Shown here: in pieces, positions 30,096 to 37,562 of the stretch
Numbering within the stretch: position 1 is the first letter of the stretch
How the letters are laid out: every line of letters starts with the position of its first letter
The notes under the pieces: model-generated
Seen by the model: only the letters and a program-made list of their open reading frames with translations
Told to the model about the DNA's origin: nothing
Database searches by the model: none
Translations under genes and position numbers: made by a program
NCBI GenBank assembly: GCA_002344825.1
Contig: DDUN01000038.1
Span: forward strand, 1 to 64,000
From: Candidatus Multiplicimicrobium inquinatum
GTDB taxonomy: Bacteria > Omnitrophota > Omnitrophia > Omnitrophales > Aquincolibacteriaceae
Length of the DNA: 64,000 nucleotides
Direction: 5' to 3'

Positions 30096-32573
30096 ATGGC
30101 TGACGAAAAGAATCTTTACGCGATGAATGAAAAAATCATTCCGATTGCAATCGAAGATGAAATGAAAAAATCGTACATCGATTATTCGATGTCGGTTATC
30201 GTGGGCCGTGCTTTGCCTGACGTCCGTGACGGACTCAAGCCGGTGCATCGCCGCATTTTGTTCGCGATGAACGAACTGGGCTTTGCCTATAACAAACCTT
30301 ATAAAAAATCCGCGCGTATTGTGGGTGAAGTGCTCGGTAAATTTCACCCCCATGGCGATACCGCCGTCTATGACACGCTTGTGCGTATGGTGCAGGACTT
30401 TTCTCTTCGTTATCCATTGATTGACGGACAGGGAAACTTCGGGTCCATCGACGGCGACCGCGCCGCGGCGATGCGTTATACCGAAGCGCGTTTGGCGCAA
30501 GTCTCTAACGAGCTTTTGGAAGACATCGACAAGAACACCGTTGATTTTGTTCCGAACTTTGACGAATCGCTGAAGGAGCCAACCGTGCTTCCTTCCCGTA
30601 TTCCGAATTTGCTTGTGAACGGCTCCGCCGGTATTGCGGTGGGTATGGCAACGAACATTCCGCCGCATAATTTAAACGAAGTGGTCAGCGGTATTTTAGC
30701 GACCATCGAAAACCCCGATATCACCATTAAAGATTTGATGAAGCATGTGAAAGGGCCGGACTTTCCGACCGCGGGAACGATTATGGGCCGGGACGGAATT
30801 CGCTCGGCTTATGAAACAGGTCGCGGCAAAGTTTTGATCCGCGCGAAGGCTGTGATTGAATCAGGCCCCAAAAAAGAAGCCATCGTTATCACCGAAATTC
30901 CGTATCAGGTCAATAAAACCAATTTGATCGAATCGATCGTCGGTCTTGTTGAATCCAAAAAAGTCGAAGGCATTTCCGATATTCGCGATGAATCCGACCG
31001 TGACGGAATGCGCGTTGTTATCGAGCTGAAGCGTGACGCGAACGCTCAGGTTGTTTTGAATCAGCTGTATAAACATACCCAAATGCAGCAGACGTTCGGC
31101 ATTATTATGCTTTCGCTCGTGAAAGGGCAGCCGCGCGTTCTGAACTTGAAACAAATGATCGAATACTTCATTGATTTTCGCGTTGAAGTGATCATGAAGC
31201 GCACGAAGTTTGATCTTGAGAAAGCGGAAAAACGCGCCCATATCTTAGAGGGTTTGAAAATCGCGGTAGATAACATCGACAAGATTATCAAGATCATCCG
31301 CGGCGCGAAAAACCCGGAAGATGCGAAAAATGAATTGATCAAACAATTCAAGCTCTCGGTGCTTCAGGCGCAGGCGATCTTAGAGTTGCAGCTCCAAAGA
31401 TTAACCCAGCTTGAGCGGCATAAGATCGACGAAGAATACGCCGAGCTTCTCAAGAAAATCAGCGAATTGAAATCTATTTTGAAGAGCCGTCAAAAAGTTC
31501 TTCATATAATCAGCGAAGAATCCAAAGAGCTTGTTAAGAAAACCGGCGATGAGCGGCGCACGCAAATTGTGGCCGCGGAAAAAGAAATCGACATCGAAGA
31601 TTTGATTGTTGAAGAAGATGTTGTGATCACGCTTTCGCACGCAGGCTACATCAAGCGCATTCCGGTTTCCTCTTACCGCAAGCAGAATCGCGGCGGCTCC
31701 GGCGTGAACGCGGCTGGCATGAAAGACGACGATGATTTCATCGAGCATTTGTTCCTTTGTTCAACGCATGAAACTATTTTGTTCTTCACTAACACGGGCC
31801 GTGTTTATTGGCGCAAGGCTTATGACATTCCGCAGGCCTCCCGTATCGCGAAGGGTAAATCCATCGCGAATGTGTTGGCGCTGAATCCAACCGAAAAGAT
31901 TCAAAGCTTCCTCAAGGTGAAAGAGTTTGATGATAAACGCTTTGTGGTCATGATTACGAAGAACGGTATTATCAAGAAGACGCGCCTTGTGCATTATTCA
32001 CGTCCGCGCGCGGGCGGCGTGCAGGCGATTACGCTGCGCGACAAAGACGAGCTTGTTTCGTGCATGATTACCACCGGCGAAGACACGATTTTTATCGCGT
32101 CCCGCGAAGGTATGGCGATTCAGTTTAGCGAAAAAGACGCGCGTGAATTAGGCCGCACGGCATCCGGCGTGATGGGAATGCGCCTCGATAAAAAAGATTA
32201 CGTGATCGCGGCTGAATTAACACAGCCCGAATCAACCGCGCTGACAGTTACCGAATCCGGTTACGGCAAGAAAACGTATTACAAAGAATACCGTCTTCAA
32301 TCCCGCGGCGGCAAAGGTGTCATCAACGCTAATGTCACCGATAAAAACGGCAAAGTCGTGAATGTCATTACCGTAACCGAAGACGATGAAATTATCGTCA
32401 TGACGGATAAGGGCATGGTTGTTCGCAGCGCGGTAAATCAGATCCGCACAACAAGCCGCAATACTCAGGGCGTGCGTATTATCCGCCTGAAAGACGGCCA
32501 TAAAGTTGTTTCCGCTGCGCGCGTGGTTGCCGGCGAAGATGACGGCGAAGCTGAGCTTGATCTGACAAAATAA
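30096..32573 (+). CDS. gyrA: DNA gyrase subunit A
   Basis: DNA-cleaving subunit, 825 aa. N-terminal [25 protein letters not shown]; the catalytic Tyr in [10 protein letters not shown] (about residue 129); a long coiled-coil arm; C-terminal beta-pinwheel blades with the GyrA-box-like [10 protein letters not shown] stretch. GAGGG lies 13 bases before ATG 30096. The gyrB-gyrA pair forms an operon-like unit, with hairpins both between and after the genes. Confidence 0.97.
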   Translation: MADEKNLYAMNEKIIPIAIEDEMKKSYIDYSMSVIVGRALPDVRDGLKPVHRRILFAMNELGFAYNKPYKKSARIVGEVLGKFHPHGDTAVYDTLVRMVQDFSLRYPLIDGQGNFGSIDGDRAAAMRYTEARLAQVSNELLEDIDKNTVDFVPNFDESLKEPTVLPSRIPNLLVNGSAGIAVGMATNIPPHNLNEVVSGILATIENPDITIKDLMKHVKGPDFPTAGTIMGRDGIRSAYETGRGKVLIRAKAVIESGPKKEAIVITEIPYQVNKTNLIESIVGLVESKKVEGISDIRDESDRDGMRVVIELKRDANAQVVLNQLYKHTQMQQTFGIIMLSLVKGQPRVLNLKQMIEYFIDFRVEVIMKRTKFDLEKAEKRAHILEGLKIAVDNIDKIIKIIRGAKNPEDAKNELIKQFKLSVLQAQAILELQLQRLTQLERHKIDEEYAELLKKISELKSILKSRQKVLHIISEESKELVKKTGDERRTQIVAAEKEIDIEDLIVEEDVVITLSHAGYIKRIPVSSYRKQNRGGSGVNAAGMKDDDDFIEHLFLCSTHETILFFTNTGRVYWRKAYDIPQASRIAKGKSIANVLALNPTEKIQSFLKVKEFDDKRFVVMITKNGIIKKTRLVHYSRPRAGGVQAITLRDKDELVSCMITTGEDTIFIASREGMAIQFSEKDARELGRTASGVMGMRLDKKDYVIAAELTQPESTALTVTESGYGKKTYYKEYRLQSRGGKGVINANVTDKNGKVVNVITVTEDDEIIVMTDKGMVVRSAVNQIRTTSRNTQGVRIIRLKDGHKVVSAARVVAGEDDGEAELDLTK

Positions 32574-32577
32574 TTTG

Positions 32578-32598
32578 TTCTGCGCCTGCGGCGCAACC
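32578..32598 (+). repeat. TCT-stem-AACC hairpin, copy 4
   Basis: TCT, stem GCGCC/GGCGC, loop TGC, then AACC. It follows the gyrA stop by 4 bases. A GGGGGCTTTTTATTTT tract is next, so it may also help termination. Confidence 0.65.
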
Positions 32599-32670
32599 AT
32601 GGGGGCTTTTTATTTTAGCTCCGGGCTTTGCTCGACCGCGGAAAAGCAATCTTAAACAGGAAAAGTTTGA

Positions 32671-32784
32671 ATGTTAGATTTAAAAAAATTACGCGAAACA
32701 CCGAATATTTTTAAAACGGGCGTTGCCGCGCTGAAATATTTTGGCTCTGCGGATTCGCCGCAACCACGGAGCACATATGCTTGA
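32671..32784 (+). pseudogene. Truncated diverged duplicate of the serS start
   Basis: A 37-codon ORF starts MLDLKKLRETPNIFKTGVAA, matching the intact SerRS N-terminus (MLDLKKLREAPDIYKAGVAS) over 20 residues, then loses homology and stops 8 bases into serS. It has its own ribosome site (AGGA). Almost every third codon position differs between the copies, so they diverged long before being placed side by side, or one came from another lineage. A hairpin repeat (32743-32769) sits in its distal half. Confidence 0.7.
32743..32769 (+). repeat. TCT-stem-AACC hairpin, copy 5
   Basis: TCT, stem GCGG/CCGC with loop ATTCG, then AACC. Outer GCTC can pair with GAGC, which includes the serS ribosome site GGAG. 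Confidence 0.65.
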
Positions 32785-34057
32785 TTTGAAAAAACTCCGA
32801 GAAGCCCCTGATATCTACAAGGCAGGCGTTGCTTCCAAGTCTCCGAAAGCCGCGGAGATGATCGATCAAATTCTTGAGTTGGATAAGGATCGCCGCAAAT
32901 GGGTGGCCGAGGTGGAGGCTTTGAAAGCGGAGCGAAATAAGGCCAACGACCAAATTGCTGCCGCAAAGCGCTCCGGACAGCCCGCCGATGCGATTTTGAC
33001 GGCGATGAAAGAGGCGTCCCAGAAAATCAAGGAATTTGATCAAAAAGTGGGTGATGTTGACGCTAAAATAGGCTCAATCTTGTCCAATATCCCAAATATA
33101 CCTCATAAAGACGTCCCGGTGGCACCTGGTGCAACTGGTAATAAAGTAGTTAAAACCTGGGGCGAGCCTAAAAAACTTGGCTTTGAAGGCAAAGACCATC
33201 TTGATTTGGGCAATGTCCTCGGCTGGATTTCGATGGAAACCGGCGCAAAAATTACCGGTGCCGGATTTCCGGTTTATTTTGGCGAAGGCGCGCGCCTTCA
33301 GCGCGCTTTGATTAATTTCATGCTCGATATGCATACACAAAAGCATGGGTACAAAGAAGCCTGGTCGCCCGCGATTGTAAACCGCGCGTCGATGATCGGC
33401 ACGGGACAGGTTCCAAAAATGGAAGAAGATATGTATTCGCTGTATGAACCCGAGTCCGAAAAAAAGCACGGCGATTTTTTTCTGATTCCGACCGCTGAAG
33501 TTCCGATTACCAATTTTTTCCGCGACGATACTTTAACCGAAGAGCAGCTGCCGGTTTTGATGACAGGCTACACGCCTTGCTTCCGCCGCGAAGCGGGAAC
33601 TTACGGAAAAGATACGCGCGGGCTTTCACGCGTGCATCAATTTGATAAAGTCGAGCTTGTAAAAATCGCGCACCCGGACAATTCGGAGGAAGAGCTTGAA
33701 ACTTTGCTGGCGAACGCGGAAGCCGTGTTGCAGGCGCTCGAATTGCCGTACCGTGTTTTGCTTTTGGGAAGCGGGGACATGAGTTTTTCTGCGGCAAAAT
33801 GTTATGACCTTGAAGTTTGGGCGCCCGTAAGCCAAAAATGGTTTGAAGTTTCCAGCTGCAGTTTGTTTGGCGATTTTCAGGCGCGTCGAGCGAACATCCG
33901 CTTTCGGCGCAAAGAAAATAACAAAATTGATTTTTGCCATACCTTAAACGGTTCGGGCTTGGCTTTGCCGCGCATTGTGATCGCGCTGCTTGAAAATTTT
34001 CAAACCGCCGAAGGTAAGATCAATTTTCCCAAGGCATTGAGCAAGTATCTATCTTAA
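32777..34057 (+). CDS. serS: Seryl-tRNA synthetase
   Basis: Class II aminoacyl-tRNA synthetase, 426 aa from ATG 32777 (the open frame 12 codons upstream has no homology). It has an N-terminal coiled-coil arm (residues about 30-100), motif 2 TPCFRREAGTYGKDTRGLSRVHQFDKVE, and motif 3 LNGSGLALPRIVIALLENFQ. CGGAG lies 5 bases before the ATG. It is the last gene of the dnaA-gyrA-serS run, followed 144 bp later by a tRNA-Ser gene; three of the four tRNAs in this window are its substrates. Confidence 0.96.
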   Translation: MLDLKKLREAPDIYKAGVASKSPKAAEMIDQILELDKDRRKWVAEVEALKAERNKANDQIAAAKRSGQPADAILTAMKEASQKIKEFDQKVGDVDAKIGSILSNIPNIPHKDVPVAPGATGNKVVKTWGEPKKLGFEGKDHLDLGNVLGWISMETGAKITGAGFPVYFGEGARLQRALINFMLDMHTQKHGYKEAWSPAIVNRASMIGTGQVPKMEEDMYSLYEPESEKKHGDFFLIPTAEVPITNFFRDDTLTEEQLPVLMTGYTPCFRREAGTYGKDTRGLSRVHQFDKVELVKIAHPDNSEEELETLLANAEAVLQALELPYRVLLLGSGDMSFSAAKCYDLEVWAPVSQKWFEVSSCSLFGDFQARRANIRFRRKENNKIDFCHTLNGSGLALPRIVIALLENFQTAEGKINFPKALSKYLS

Positions 34058-34107
34058 TTCTTGCCACGGCAAAAACATTTTTATAAGCTAGCGCTTCGTC
34101 AAAGCTG

Positions 34108-34127
34108 AAATGACGCGCGCGTCATTT
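34108..34127. repeat. Perfect 20-bp palindrome downstream of serS
   Basis: AAATGACGCGCGCGTCATTT, 50 bp after the serS stop. No T-run follows on the plus strand, so a terminator role is uncertain. A second inverted pair GCCGAATC/GATTCGGC (34148-34155, 34175-34182) lies between it and the tRNA. Confidence 0.5.
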
Positions 34128-34201
34128 AAAATAATACACAGCGCTGTGCCGAATCTGCTTAAAGAATAAATAGTGATTCGGCCTAACGTTTCGTTTTTCG
34201 C

Positions 34202-34292
34202 GGAGGGGTCGCATAGCCCGGCTTAGTGCGGCGGTTTGCTAAACCGCTGTGGCTCGCAAGAGCTACCGGGGGTTCAAATCCCCCCCCCTCCG
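34202..34292 (+). tRNA. tRNA-Ser (GCT)
   Basis: Acceptor GGAGGGG (34202-34208) pairs with CCCCTCC (34285-34291); the discriminator is G34292 and CCA is not encoded. Anticodon loop TTGCTAA gives GCT (reads AGC/AGU). It has the long variable arm typical of tRNA-Ser and T-loop GTTCAAATC. Confidence 0.95.
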
Positions 34293-34304
34293 CAGTTTTA
34301 TTTC

Positions 34305-34331
34305 CGCTCTGTGCGCATTGCGCACAACCGC
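34305..34331 (+). repeat. TCT-stem-AACC hairpin, copy 6
   Basis: TCT, stem GTGCGC/GCGCAC, loop ATT, then AACC, outer GC/GC. It starts 12 bases after the tRNA-Ser discriminator base. Confidence 0.7.
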
Positions 34332-34470
34332 TCCGGTTCCGCAAGATCAAACTGCCCTATTGTGCTTGTCCCACACCCGCCCGGTGCGCGCACAACAATC
34401 CTCACCGTTTTTAGGAAGCATTATAAAGCGGCGGGGGGTTGCCCCCTTGAAATCTTGCAAAAATCACACT

Positions 34471-34493
34471 CATGTAATATACTGAGTTACATG
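34471..34493. promoter_or_regulatory. Palindromic operator overlapping the methyltransferase start
   Basis: Inverted repeat CATGTAA (34471-34477) and TTACATG (34487-34493) with a 9-bp spacer; the right arm contains the ATG of the methyltransferase. The Rrf2 regulator encoded just downstream is the obvious candidate ligand. Confidence 0.5.
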
Positions 34494-35129
34494 AAAGATA
34501 AAGACAACCATTCTGGCCCAGAGGGCACACACCAAAGTCATGCTGGTTCGCATGACGTTTTTGATAACGTCGAGATGTTCATAGAAAAATTCGACGGAGC
34601 AGAGCGGGATGAATGGCAAAAACCAGACGAAGTTATTAAGTCGTTTAATCTTCCCGATGATGCTGTGGTAGTCGAAGTTGGCGCTGGTACAGGATACTTT
34701 GCGGTTCGATTGGCTCCGCAGGTAAAAAACGGAAAGGTCATCTGCTACGACCAATCCGCTAAAATGATTTCATATCTTGGAAATCGCGTGAGCGAACTGG
34801 GGCTAACGAATGTTGATGCTCGCAGCACTGGACCAGACGGCGGTCTGGAATTGGAGGAAAAAGCCAATCTCATATTTTCTGTCGATGTCTATCACCATCT
34901 AAACGACCGCGTTGCCTACTTCTCAAAAATTGCACAATATCTCAAGCCCGGCGGCGCTCTCGTCGTGATTGACCGAACAGAGGAGAAGGTAGAAGGGCAA
35001 CCCACGGGGCATCGAGTGCCTAAAGAGAAAATTATAGAAGAGATGAAGGAGGCCGGTTTTGAATTGGCTACTGATTTCGATTTTTTGTTACCTGTTCAAT
35101 ATTATTTGGCATTTAAACGAGCCGCATAA
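34491..35129 (+). CDS. Class I SAM-dependent methyltransferase
   Basis: 212 aa from ATG 34491; the open frame upstream runs through the tRNA-Ser and is not coding. The N-terminus is His/Gly/Ser-rich (HSGPEGTHQSHAGSHDVFDN), then WQKPDEVI, motif I VVEVGAGTGYFAVRLA (about residues 61-76), motif II VICYDQSAKM and a methyltransferase-type YHHLNDR. Similar small enzymes with the RDxWQKPDEVI signature are common in proteobacteria. The substrate is unknown; with an Rrf2 partner it may be stress linked. Its stop is 6 bp before the Rrf2 gene, so the two form an operon, possibly acquired next to the tRNA. Confidence 0.82.
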   Translation: MKDKDNHSGPEGTHQSHAGSHDVFDNVEMFIEKFDGAERDEWQKPDEVIKSFNLPDDAVVVEVGAGTGYFAVRLAPQVKNGKVICYDQSAKMISYLGNRVSELGLTNVDARSTGPDGGLELEEKANLIFSVDVYHHLNDRVAYFSKIAQYLKPGGALVVIDRTEEKVEGQPTGHRVPKEKIIEEMKEAGFELATDFDFLLPVQYYLAFKRAA

Positions 35130-35135
35130 GCATGT

Positions 35136-35576
35136 ATGAAAAAGAGCACTAAATTTTCAGATGTGCTTCACATTCTCCTGCACATGGCTGGGTCCAGAAA
35201 TCCAGCTAGATCGGAGACATTGGCAAAATCCGCGCAGACAAACCCTGTGGTGGTTCGCAGGATAATGGCTGGGCTTCGAGAACGAGGCTTTGTACAGTCA
35301 GAAAAAGGCCATGGTGGCGGGTGGTCGCTTTCGTGCGATCTAAAAAAAGTCACGCTGTACGATGTGTATGACTCAATCGGCGCACCGACAATGCTTGCAC
35401 TTGGGAATCGCGCCGAATCCTCAAAGTGTCTTGTTGAGAAAGCCGTGAATACTGCCACGGGTCATGCTTTTCGTGAAGCCGAGAGTCTATTGATTGCAAA
35501 TTTTCGCAACACAACATTGGCAGACGTACACAGTATTATTAAAAAATACCCACGCGGCCATGCCAAAAGAAAATAA
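35136..35576 (+). CDS. Rrf2-family transcriptional regulator (YwnA-like)
   Basis: 146 aa winged-helix protein: KFSDVLHILLHMA, ETLAKSAQTNPVVVRRIMAGLRE (HTH, about residues 27-50) and the wing KGHGGGWSLS. It lacks the three-cysteine cluster motif of NsrR/IscR; the only cysteines are in LSCDL and SSKCLVEKAV, so it is more like the thiol- or small-molecule-sensing YwnA group. It probably represses itself and the upstream methyltransferase via the palindrome at 34471-34493. Confidence 0.85.
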   Translation: MKKSTKFSDVLHILLHMAGSRNPARSETLAKSAQTNPVVVRRIMAGLRERGFVQSEKGHGGGWSLSCDLKKVTLYDVYDSIGAPTMLALGNRAESSKCLVEKAVNTATGHAFREAESLLIANFRNTTLADVHSIIKKYPRGHAKRK

Positions 35577-35616
35577 CAATTATTTGATGTCATCATTGTC
35601 GGCGGAAGCTATGCGA

Positions 35617-35745
35617 TTCTTGTGAGGTGAAAACATTGTGAGGAGCGAGTGGCCGACCTGAAGTGATCGGCGCGACTAGCTCGAATTTCGTTCAATAGCG
35701 CTCCATTCCAGGTCTCTCCTCGAGCAATATTTTCACACAAGCACC
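35617..35745. repeat. Foldback element upstream of tRNA-Ser(TGA), with GAGTGGCCGACC motif
   Basis: Imperfect palindrome of about 128 bp. Outer arms CTTGTGAGGTGAAAACATTG and CAATATTTTCACACAAG; inner arms GACCTGAAGTGATCGGCGC and GCGCTCCATTCCAGGTC. It contains GGAGCGAGTGGCCGACCTG (from 35641), shared with the tRNA-tail elements at 40107 and 43461. Confidence 0.6.
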
Positions 35746-35761
35746 TGCAGGGGTTTTCAGT

Positions 35762-35767
35762 TATAAT
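35762..35767 (+). promoter_or_regulatory. -10 box of tRNA-Ser(TGA)
   Basis: Consensus TATAAT 12 bp before the mature tRNA 5' end; no convincing -35 hexamer at 16-18 bp. Confidence 0.5.
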
Positions 35768-35779
35768 TTTGCTCGTCGC

Positions 35780-35866
35780 GGAGAGGTGGCAGAGCGGTTG
35801 AATGCGGCAGTCTTGAAAACTGTTATACCCGCAAGGGTATCGGGGGTTCGAATCCCTCCCTCTCCG
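35780..35866 (+). tRNA. tRNA-Ser (TGA)
   Basis: Acceptor GGAGAGG (35780-35786) with CCTCTCC (35859-35865), discriminator G, no encoded CCA. Anticodon loop CTTGAAA gives TGA. Long variable arm with stem TACCC/GGGTA. T-arm GGGGGTTCGAATCCCTC. Confidence 0.96.
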
Positions 35867-36005
35867 TTCTTAAAGATGCCGGCGATGGCGGCGTTACGCT
35901 CCTTCAAATTTTTTCAACGCACATTTTCAGTGCGCCTCAAAAATTTTCGGTCGCAAGCCTTGCCCTCACCGGCATCTTTAAGAACGAGGCTTGAAGGGAT
36001 TCGAA
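35866..36005. repeat. Foldback element C anchored in tRNA-Ser(TGA)
   Basis: Left arm GTTCTTAAAGATGCCGG begins at the tRNA discriminator base; right arm CCGGCATCTTTAAGAAC (35969-35985) is its exact complement. The centre is CGCACATTTTCAGTGCG. Beyond the right arm, GGGATTCGAA (35996-36005) is the inverse of the tRNA T-loop TTCGAATCCC (35847-35856), so the palindrome extends into the tRNA gene. The remaining 200 bp to 36222 hold a GC-rich stretch and a GAGGG/CCCTC hairpin near 36158-36175, with no gene that I can support. Confidence 0.7.
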
Positions 36006-36222
36006 GCAAGCCCGCGCCGACCTTATGGGAGGAAAAGCGTTTCGAGCAAAATAAGTCGAACGCGTCAGCGGGCGGGTGGGGCTGCGCAGCGAGCTGCTGC
36101 GAGCGAAGTAGCCGAATCCCTTCAATTGAAAATTAAAAGCAAACGAGAGAGAATGCATGAGGGGGGTTAATCCCTCTTATTGCTCTATCTATTTATAAAA
36201 AGAAAAACCCAACATACATAAA

Positions 36223-36468
36223 ATGACCGACAAGCCCGAAGAAAAAATCGAAAATGGTGTCCAACCTCTTGACGCGCTACTGACCTCGCTTAATATCAAA
36301 AACAGTGATCTTGTTGCGCAATCTTCCGAGCAGCTTTCGCATAAAGTCGTGGCGAAGGCCCGCAAAGGGCGCCGCCTCACGATTAACGCAAAGCATAAAA
36401 TCTTGAATGCGCTGAATGCATTTCAAAAAGAAAAAACCTATAAACTGCCCGATTTGTTCAACTACTAA
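36223..36468 (+). CDS. Small conserved protein, HTH-like
   Basis: 81 aa. After a charged N-terminus it has LLTSLNIKNSDLVAQSSEQL and SHKVVAKARKGRRLTINAKHKILNALNAF, a pattern like a short XRE-type helix-turn-helix (recognition-helix-like S-EQLSHKVVAKA). I do not recognise a named family. Small basic DNA-binding proteins of this shape exist in several environmental phyla. It is followed 10 bp later by the DUF4197 gene, so an operon is likely. Confidence 0.6.
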   Translation: MTDKPEEKIENGVQPLDALLTSLNIKNSDLVAQSSEQLSHKVVAKARKGRRLTINAKHKILNALNAFQKEKTYKLPDLFNY

Positions 36469-36478
36469 TACCAAGGAC

Positions 36479-37198
36479 ATGATGAAAAAAATTATTTTGC
36501 TCGCTGCCCTTTTTTTAATTCCCGCTTCCGCGCAGGCGTTAGATTGGGCGGGGATGCTTAAAAAGGTGTCGACATCTCAGCCCGCAACAGGGGACTCCAA
36601 AATCGCAAACGGTCTCAAAGAAGCTTTGCGTGTGGGGGCTGAAAAAGCGGTTGCGATTACCGGTAAACAGGACGGCTACTTCAAAAACGAAGCGATTAAA
36701 ATTCTTTTGCCTGAAAGACTGCGCGCCATGGAAGGCGCTTTGCGTAAAGTGGGGCTGGGCGGACAAATAGATCAGCTTGTTTTGAGCATGAACCGCGCCG
36801 CGGAAGCTGCCGCACCGCAGGCTAAAAGCATTTTTGTGAAAGCGATTTCCGAAATGACATTCGATGATGTTCAGAAAATTTACCAAGGCGGCGACACGGC
36901 AGCGACGCAGTATTTTCAAACCAAAACTTCTCCCGAGCTGACCCGGCTTTTTAAACCCGCGGTTACCCAAAGCATGGCCGAGTACAATGTTTCCAAAATG
37001 TATCAGGGGGTTGCCGGAAAATATAACGCGTTGCCCGCAGCAAAACTTTTCCCCGCGCCGGAAGTGGAAGACTACGTTGTGAAACAGTCTTTGAGCGGTC
37101 TCTTTAAAGTTTTGGGCGATCAGGAAAAAGCGATTCGCAAAGATCCCGCCGCGCGTGTTACCCAGCTTTTAAAGGATGTTTTTTCTCAAGCAAAATGA
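36479..37198 (+). CDS. DUF4197 family secreted protein
   Basis: 239 aa from ATG 36479. The signal peptide IILLAALFLIPASAQA is cut before LDWAGML. The rest matches DUF4197: IANGLKEALRVGAEKAV, GYFKNEAIKILLPERLR, SMNRAAEAAAPQAKSIF, MTFDDVQKIYQGGDTAATQYF, and ...GLFKVLGDQEKAIRKDPAAR. The function is unknown; likely a periplasmic or envelope helical protein. Its stop overlaps the next gene's ATG (ATGA), suggesting coupling. Confidence 0.85.
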   Translation: MMKKIILLAALFLIPASAQALDWAGMLKKVSTSQPATGDSKIANGLKEALRVGAEKAVAITGKQDGYFKNEAIKILLPERLRAMEGALRKVGLGGQIDQLVLSMNRAAEAAAPQAKSIFVKAISEMTFDDVQKIYQGGDTAATQYFQTKTSPELTRLFKPAVTQSMAEYNVSKMYQGVAGKYNALPAAKLFPAPEVEDYVVKQSLSGLFKVLGDQEKAIRKDPAARVTQLLKDVFSQAK

Positions 37199-37389
37199 TC
37201 AGACTTTTGATCGTGCCGCTTTTTGTTTTTTTGCTTTGGCCCGCCTTGCTTCAGGCAGAGGAAAAAACCGGCGGGTACTTTCGTAAAGCAAAGCCTCCGG
37301 GCATTTTTGAGCGAATGAAAGAGAGCCTAAAGGAACCTTTCATTAAAAAGAAAAAAATTCAGCATCCTTATATCCGGCAAATCGATTAA
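37195..37389 (+). CDS. Small secreted basic protein
   Basis: 64 aa with a signal peptide (LLIVPLFVFLLWPALLQAEE) and a short Lys-rich mature part ending KKKKIQHPYIRQID. The ATG overlaps the DUF4197 stop by 4 bases, so it is probably real and co-translated. No family recognised; it could be a small partner of the DUF4197 protein. Confidence 0.6.
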   Translation: MIRLLIVPLFVFLLWPALLQAEEKTGGYFRKAKPPGIFERMKESLKEPFIKKKKIQHPYIRQID

Positions 37390-37430
37390 ATCCGTCCATC
37401 CGAAAGAATCAAACGTTCAACCTCAATTGA

Positions 37431-37459
37431 TTTACAGCGCAACCGGCATTCGCTATACT
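37431..37459 (+). promoter_or_regulatory. Sigma-70 promoter of the first coiled-coil gene
   Basis: TTTACA (37431-37436), 17-bp spacer, TATACT (37454-37459). The leader to ATG 37563 is about 100 nt and ends in a small hairpin AGCCTTT/AAAGGCT (37538-37556) just before the start region. Confidence 0.6.
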
Positions 37460-37562
37460 CTGAATCTCTTGAAATTTTTTTATGCGCTTCAGCAGACAGC
37501 TTGTTATTTCTGTGCCCGCGACAGTTGTTTGCCCGGAAGCCTTTTAGTCAAAGGCTGAACGG

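Noticed and set aside
32578..32784. Simple assembly error producing the duplicated serS start
   Set aside because: The two copies differ at nearly all synonymous sites, so they are not the same read sequence duplicated; a strain-mixture artefact is still possible but the second case at the SDR makes it less likely.
34108..34127. Terminator of serS
   Set aside because: A perfect palindrome but followed by AAAATAA, not a T-run; left as a palindrome only.
34236..34490. 85-codon extension of the methyltransferase
   Set aside because: It reads through tRNA-Ser(GCT) and a hairpin repeat; it is an accidental open frame.
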